A stretch of 9,410 bases of DNA from Bacteroidota bacterium. GTDB taxonomy: Bacteria > Bacteroidota > Bacteroidia > NS11-12g > UBA955. Shown one piece after another: positions 6,036 to 9,410 of the stretch. A program made the translations under genes and the position numbers. The stretch spans positions 1 to 9,410 of the forward strand of contig JAURQA010000129.1 of NCBI GenBank assembly GCA_030836345.1, read 5' to 3'. The notes under the pieces are model-generated. The model searched no databases, was not told the DNA's origin, and saw only the letters and a program-made list of their open reading frames with translations. How positions within the stretch are numbered: position 1 is the stretch's first letter; the number at the start of each line of letters is the position of its first letter.

Positions 6036-6807
6036 CAGCATTAAATTTTCAGTAAATGAAGGCGTAGCAACTATTTGCTTAAACAGGCCGGACGTGTTCA
6101 ATGCATTTAACGAGGAACAAAGTTTTGAGATGCAATCAGCGTTGAAAGCGGTGAAAAAAGATGATGATGTACGAGTGCTTGTAATAACAGGCGAGGGAAG
6201 GGCTTTTTGCAGTGGACAGGACCTTAAAAGTATTGCTGGAAGTAAAAATAGATCATTAAGCGAGTCCTTATATAAAAGATACAATCCAATGATTAAGGCA
6301 CTCCGAAATTTAGAAAAGCCTATTGTATGTCGGTTAAATGGAGTGGCAGCTGGAGCTGGAGCTTCTCTTGCTTTTGCCTGTGATTTTATTGTGGCCTCTG
6401 AAAAATCTAGTTTTGTGGAAGCTTTTGTTGGAGTTGGCTTGGTATTAGACAGTGGGAGCTCGTACTTTTTACCTAGACTGGTAGGAACACAAAGAGCTTT
6501 TGAAATGGCTACGATGGGCAATAAAATTAAGGCTCAACAAGCATTTGAATGGGGTATGGTAAATAGACTTGTTCCTCATGAACAGTTGGATCAAACGGTT
6601 GAAGAAATTGCTACATATTACTCCAAGGCTCCTACTAAGGCTATTGGGATGATGAAAAAAATGTTAAATAAATCCAGTACATCTACTTTAGAAGACATGC
6701 TGCAGTACGAGGCATATTGCCAGGAAATAGCGGGCAGGTCATCGGATTATAAAGAAGGAGTAAGTGCATTTAATGATAAAAGAAAACCCGAATTTAAGGG
6801 ATTATGA
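6025..6807 (+). CDS. Enoyl-CoA hydratase/isomerase (crotonase) family protein, PaaG-like
   Basis: This 260-residue crotonase acts on an acyl-CoA in the cytoplasm. It shows the usual fold signatures: LNRPDVFNAFN (19-29), GEGRAFCSGQDL (57-68) and NGVAAGAGASLAFACD (105-120), which form the CoA site and oxyanion hole. The best family match is PaaG (ring-epoxyphenylacetyl-CoA isomerase): the C-terminal AGRSSDYKEGVSAFNDKRKPEF (237-258) is nearly the same as E. coli PaaG, and the PaaG catalytic aspartate is kept as D142. Its loop reads GLVLDSGSSYFLPR (138-151) where PaaG has G-L-I-P-D-C-G-G-T-W-L-L-P-R, so a proline and a glycine are lost. The ATG at 6025 gives the conserved N-terminus and overlaps the membrane-protein gene by 11 bp; a TTG at 6007 would only add six unconserved residues. 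No other phenylacetate genes are nearby, so the true substrate is open. Confidence 0.88.
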   Translation: MDYNSIKFSVNEGVATICLNRPDVFNAFNEEQSFEMQSALKAVKKDDDVRVLVITGEGRAFCSGQDLKSIAGSKNRSLSESLYKRYNPMIKALRNLEKPIVCRLNGVAAGAGASLAFACDFIVASEKSSFVEAFVGVGLVLDSGSSYFLPRLVGTQRAFEMATMGNKIKAQQAFEWGMVNRLVPHEQLDQTVEEIATYYSKAPTKAIGMMKKMLNKSSTSTLEDMLQYEAYCQEIAGRSSDYKEGVSAFNDKRKPEFKGL

Positions 6808-8129
6808 AAAGAGTTTTAGGTTTAATATTCAGTTTGTTTTGCAGTCCCTTATTTTCTCAAACTGGGGTAAATACTTTTGAGTATTGTGGCCATGACTCAC
6901 TGGTAGTTGAGGCTAAAAGAAATGACCCTGTAGCATATGAGCAATGGGAAGAAGAGTACAAAAAAATGGCTTTAAAAGCTAGAGTGCAACGAAGAGGATT
7001 TGTAAGCGACACTACTTTTACGCTTCGGGTTGTTTTTCATGTACTATACAGCTCAAATATTGAGAACCTGAGCGATGCCCTAATACGAAGTCAATTAAAA
7101 GTATTGAATGAGGCGTTTGGGCATTACCATGAAGATACGGCAGATTTACGAGCTATTTTTAAAGACAGAGCCGGCGATGTTGGCATTCGATTTGAACTAG
7201 CCACAGTTGATCCTAATGGAAATACAACCAATGGAATTAATCGCAGGGCTACCAGTGTGACTTCTTTTGGGCGGAATAGATCAGATGTAAAATTTACTGC
7301 AGATGGCGGTGTAGACGCTTGGGATCCAACCAGGTATTTTAATATTTGGGTTTGCGATCTATCCTCAGGTGGTTTTGACAATCTCCTTGGCTTTGCGACC
7401 CCTCCATCAACACACCCTTTTTGGTCAGCAACTGGTTCCGGTGCTTACCCACTCAGTGAACAGGGTGCGGTCTTGCATTACAAGGTGGTTGGTGTAAATA
7501 ACCCTTTGGCTAATCAGGTAGGCAGCAGGCCGCTCAAGGGAAGAGTAGCTGTGCATGAAGTGGGGCATTATCTTGGACTAAGGCATATTTGGGGGGATGG
7601 GACCAATGCAACAGGTTGTTCAGTGGATGATTTTATTAAGGATACCCCAAATCAACGAAGAAGCAGCAATTTTGTGTGTCAAAAAACAAATAACACCTGT
7701 TTTACTGCTAATGATGAACCGGATTTGGTTGAGAATTACATGGACTACAGTGGAGATGAGTGTATGGTTATGTTTACCACGCAACAAAAAAGCATCATGC
7801 GTGAGGCTATTACAAAGTATAGACCGAATGTTGTTGCTAAAACGGATGTAATTAATCAATACATTAGAGATGATTTTACTGCTTTATTTAAGGTATACTA
7901 CAATCCAAACGGCGGCTTGCGCATAGATGTAAATGATGATAAGCGTTCTTCATATTCATTCATTCTTTATAATATGGCAGGGCAAAAAATAAGCGATTCA
8001 ACTCCACTCACCCAAACAAGACAAGACGTAAACTTTGGGAACCATGCAGATGGCTTATATATTATTCAAATCATAAATAACTCAACAGATGAGTTAATGT
8101 TAACTCAAAAGGTTCAACACTTCAACTAA
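6804..8129 (+). CDS. Secreted M43 (pappalysin-type) zinc metalloprotease with T9SS sorting domain
   Basis: This 441-residue secreted endopeptidase has a signal peptide (about 1-18, cleavage near FSQT), a propeptide-like stretch, an M43-type catalytic domain (about 70-345), and a C-terminal sorting domain (about 360-441). The zinc site is HEVGHYLGLRH (251-261): ligands H251, H255, H261 and catalytic E252. The Met-turn is NYMDYSGDEC (311-320, M313). Cysteines at 272, 292, 299 and 320 could form the disulfides usual in this family. The tail has the type A T9SS pattern, with an NP segment (VYYNPNGGLRIDV, 364-376), GLYIIQI (417-423) and the final LTQKVQHFN, though the usual Y-P-N-P is Y-Y-N-P here. 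It would be exported by Sec and then by T9SS to the surface or medium. Its ATG overlaps the crotonase stop (ATGA) and its stop overlaps the rsmI start (TAATG). Target protein unknown. Confidence 0.95.
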   Translation: MKRVLGLIFSLFCSPLFSQTGVNTFEYCGHDSLVVEAKRNDPVAYEQWEEEYKKMALKARVQRRGFVSDTTFTLRVVFHVLYSSNIENLSDALIRSQLKVLNEAFGHYHEDTADLRAIFKDRAGDVGIRFELATVDPNGNTTNGINRRATSVTSFGRNRSDVKFTADGGVDAWDPTRYFNIWVCDLSSGGFDNLLGFATPPSTHPFWSATGSGAYPLSEQGAVLHYKVVGVNNPLANQVGSRPLKGRVAVHEVGHYLGLRHIWGDGTNATGCSVDDFIKDTPNQRRSSNFVCQKTNNTCFTANDEPDLVENYMDYSGDECMVMFTTQQKSIMREAITKYRPNVVAKTDVINQYIRDDFTALFKVYYNPNGGLRIDVNDDKRSSYSFILYNMAGQKISDSTPLTQTRQDVNFGNHADGLYIIQIINNSTDELMLTQKVQHFN

Positions 8130-8827
8130 TGAGCGGAATCTTGTATCTGGTTGCAACTCCAATTGGTAATTTAGGGGATTTTTCCTTTCGAGGAGTAGAG
8201 ATTCTAAAAGCAGCCGATCGAGTGCTTGCCGAGGATACCAGAAACACCAAGTATCTCTTAAACCACTATGATATTCAGGCAAAAACTTTGGAGCCATTTC
8301 ATGCGCATAACGAATATAAAAAAGTATATTTTTACACCCAGAAACTTCAGGATGGAGAATCCATTGCTCTCGTATCTGATGCAGGGACTCCGGCCATTAG
8401 TGATCCCGGATTTTTACTCTGTGAAAGCGCATTAAACAATAATATTCAGGTAGAAGTTATCCCTGGACCTACCGCTTTTGTTCCTGCTCTTATTAAAAGT
8501 GGGTTTGCCTTGCACAGATTTGTTTACGAGGGATTCCTTCCTCTTAAAAAGGGTCGAAAAACGAGATTAGATGCAATGCTTTCGACATCTGCTACGACTG
8601 TATTTTATGAAAGCCCTCGCAGAATAGTAAAGACCTTAGCTTATTTTGAAGCAGCCGGTTTTGGCCAAAGAAAGGCTAGCGTGAGTCGTGAACTTACAAA
8701 AAAATTTGAGGAAACACGGACGGATTATATTTCAAATCTGCTCGAATATTTTAATGAGACCACTCCAAAAGGAGAATTTGTAGTCGTTTTGGAAGGCAGC
8801 GAACAGTATGAAAGCCGTATTAAATAA
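8129..8827 (+). CDS. rsmI: 16S rRNA (cytidine(1402)-2'-O)-methyltransferase RsmI
   Basis: RsmI uses S-adenosylmethionine to methylate the ribose 2'-OH of C1402 in 16S rRNA, in the decoding centre. The 232-residue product is a tetrapyrrole-methylase-fold enzyme with the full set of family motifs: YLVATPIGNLGD (6-17), AEDTRNT (34-40), SDAGTPAISDPG (83-94), the IPGPTA loop (111-116), FYESPRRI (159-166), SRELTKKFEE (186-195) and KGEFVVVLEG (214-223). It lacks the C-terminal extension of the E. coli enzyme (about 286 residues); the shorter form is usual in this phylum. The start ATG shares one base with the protease stop codon, and its end overlaps lnt by 20 bp. No ribosome-binding site is seen, so coupled translation is likely. 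The assignment is very secure. Confidence 0.97.
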   Translation: MSGILYLVATPIGNLGDFSFRGVEILKAADRVLAEDTRNTKYLLNHYDIQAKTLEPFHAHNEYKKVYFYTQKLQDGESIALVSDAGTPAISDPGFLLCESALNNNIQVEVIPGPTAFVPALIKSGFALHRFVYEGFLPLKKGRKTRLDAMLSTSATTVFYESPRRIVKTLAYFEAAGFGQRKASVSRELTKKFEETRTDYISNLLEYFNETTPKGEFVVVLEGSEQYESRIK

Positions 8828-9410
8828 TTTAGGAGTCTGTATTTTAACAGGTATATTTTTTCTTTCAGCATGGAACCCTATTGGAATAGTTCCACTGATA
8901 TTTATTGCACTATTGCCTTTATTATTTCTGCATTATAAGCATATTAATAGTAAGAATAGAGTGTATTTCTTATGGATGTTCATCGCATTTTTATGTTTGA
9001 ACATTACAACAACCTGGTGGGTATGGAACAGCAGTTCTTGGGGCGCTTTGGCTATGTTATTATTAAATGCCTTGTTTATGACAATCCCCTTTGTGTTATC
9101 CAGATGGGTACAAAAGAGAACAACGGCATATATTGGGCAAATAGGCCTGGTGGTCTTTTGGCTATCTTTTGAATATGTACATCTAAGATGGGATGGCAGT
9201 TGGCCTTGGTTGAATTTAGGGAATGTATTCTCTGATTTTACTCAATTTGTTCAATGGTATGAGTATACGGGTATTTTTGGGGGAAGTTTACTGGTGCTTT
9301 TGGTAAATTTATTTATTTGGAATGGAATTTACGATAAGAAAAAGGGATTTCTTCATGCCACTTTTGCAATGCTCAGTTTTTTGTTCCTATGGTCCTATTA
9401 TTTAGGAAAC
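8808..9410 (+). CDS. lnt: Apolipoprotein N-acyltransferase Lnt, N-terminal 201 residues (continues past window end)
   Basis: Lnt is the inner-membrane enzyme that adds the third acyl chain to the amino group of the diacylglyceryl-cysteine in bacterial lipoproteins. Only the N-terminal membrane part is in the window: helices around 9-41 (including AWNPIGIVPLIF), 53-68, 78-98, 108-124, 155-171 and 182-199. The family hallmarks are WPWLNLGN (132-139) and QWYEYTGIFGGS (149-160), which match the conserved loop ahead of the nitrilase domain. The catalytic Glu-Lys-Cys nitrilase part lies beyond the right edge, so completeness cannot be judged. The ATG at 8808 lies in the end of rsmI, a 20-bp overlap; a purine-rich GGAAGG (8791-8796) sits 11 bases before it and could be a weak ribosome-binding site. 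Lipoproteins in this window (the DUF4249 and DUF4197 products) would be substrates of this pathway. Confidence 0.9.
   Translation, partial: MKAVLNNLGVCILTGIFFLSAWNPIGIVPLIFIALLPLLFLHYKHINSKNRVYFLWMFIAFLCLNITTTWWVWNSSSWGALAMLLLNALFMTIPFVLSRWVQKRTTAYIGQIGLVVFWLSFEYVHLRWDGSWPWLNLGNVFSDFTQFVQWYEYTGIFGGSLLVLLVNLFIWNGIYDKKKGFLHATFAMLSFLFLWSYYLGN

Noticed and set aside
6030..6521. 163-residue open frame on the minus strand opposite the crotonase gene
   Set aside because: It is antisense to a clearly conserved gene, its translation has no family features, and the crotonase motifs explain the sequence.
7124..7859. Open frames of 79-85 residues on both strands inside the protease gene
   Set aside because: They overlap the zinc-site and Met-turn coding region and encode nothing recognisable.
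8972..9172. 66-residue plus-strand open frame near the right end
   Set aside because: It lies in another frame within lnt, whose frame is open through the whole stretch and carries the WPWLNLGN and QWYEYTG hallmarks.

Overview
The window looks like chromosomal DNA from a member of the Bacteroidota, probably a flavobacterium- or cytophaga-like free-living species. The evidence is the low G+C content, TAnnTTTG-type promoter motifs, a near absence of Shine-Dalgarno sequences, a TonB-dependent receptor with an STN domain paired with a DUF4249 lipoprotein, and a secreted M43 protease with a type IX secretion (T9SS) C-terminal sorting domain. I see no RNA genes, mobile elements or CRISPR arrays. 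The genus cannot be named from what is here.

Layout. Minus strand, right to left from about 5410: a DUF4197 lipoprotein (4686-5408) with its own promoter and an intrinsic terminator; a two-gene operon of TonB-dependent receptor (1974-4613) and DUF4249 lipoprotein (1072-1977) overlapping by ATGA; then the first 329 residues of a beta-CASP metallo-beta-lactamase-fold nuclease (1-987), cut by the window edge. Plus strand, left to right from about 5442: a seven-helix membrane protein, a PaaG-like crotonase, an M43 zinc protease, RsmI (16S rRNA 2'-O-methyltransferase) and the first 201 residues of Lnt (apolipoprotein N-acyltransferase), cut by the right edge. Every junction in this five-gene run overlaps (11, 4, 1 and 20 bp), which points to one translationally coupled transcript.

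The two strands diverge from a 33-bp gap (5409-5441). It lies in a 37-bp imperfect inverted repeat (5423-5459) with a TAATTTTG box at each outer end, facing outward, and a 15-bp perfect palindrome in the centre. This is the most distinctive non-coding structure in the window and looks like a divergent promoter with a central operator.

How the genes relate. The receptor and DUF4249 protein should form an outer-membrane uptake unit for an unidentified substrate; the lipoprotein carries a K-E-E sequence after its lipidated cysteine, resembling the Bacteroidota surface-export signal. RsmI and Lnt are housekeeping; the protease is an exported effector or nutrient-acquisition enzyme; the crotonase stands alone without other phenylacetate genes. 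I find no clear sign of a defence system or another wholly new system. The points that merit attention are the symmetric divergent promoter, the altered active-site loop of the crotonase, the receptor's non-ATG start just downstream of a terminator, and the uncharacterised receptor-DUF4249 pair.
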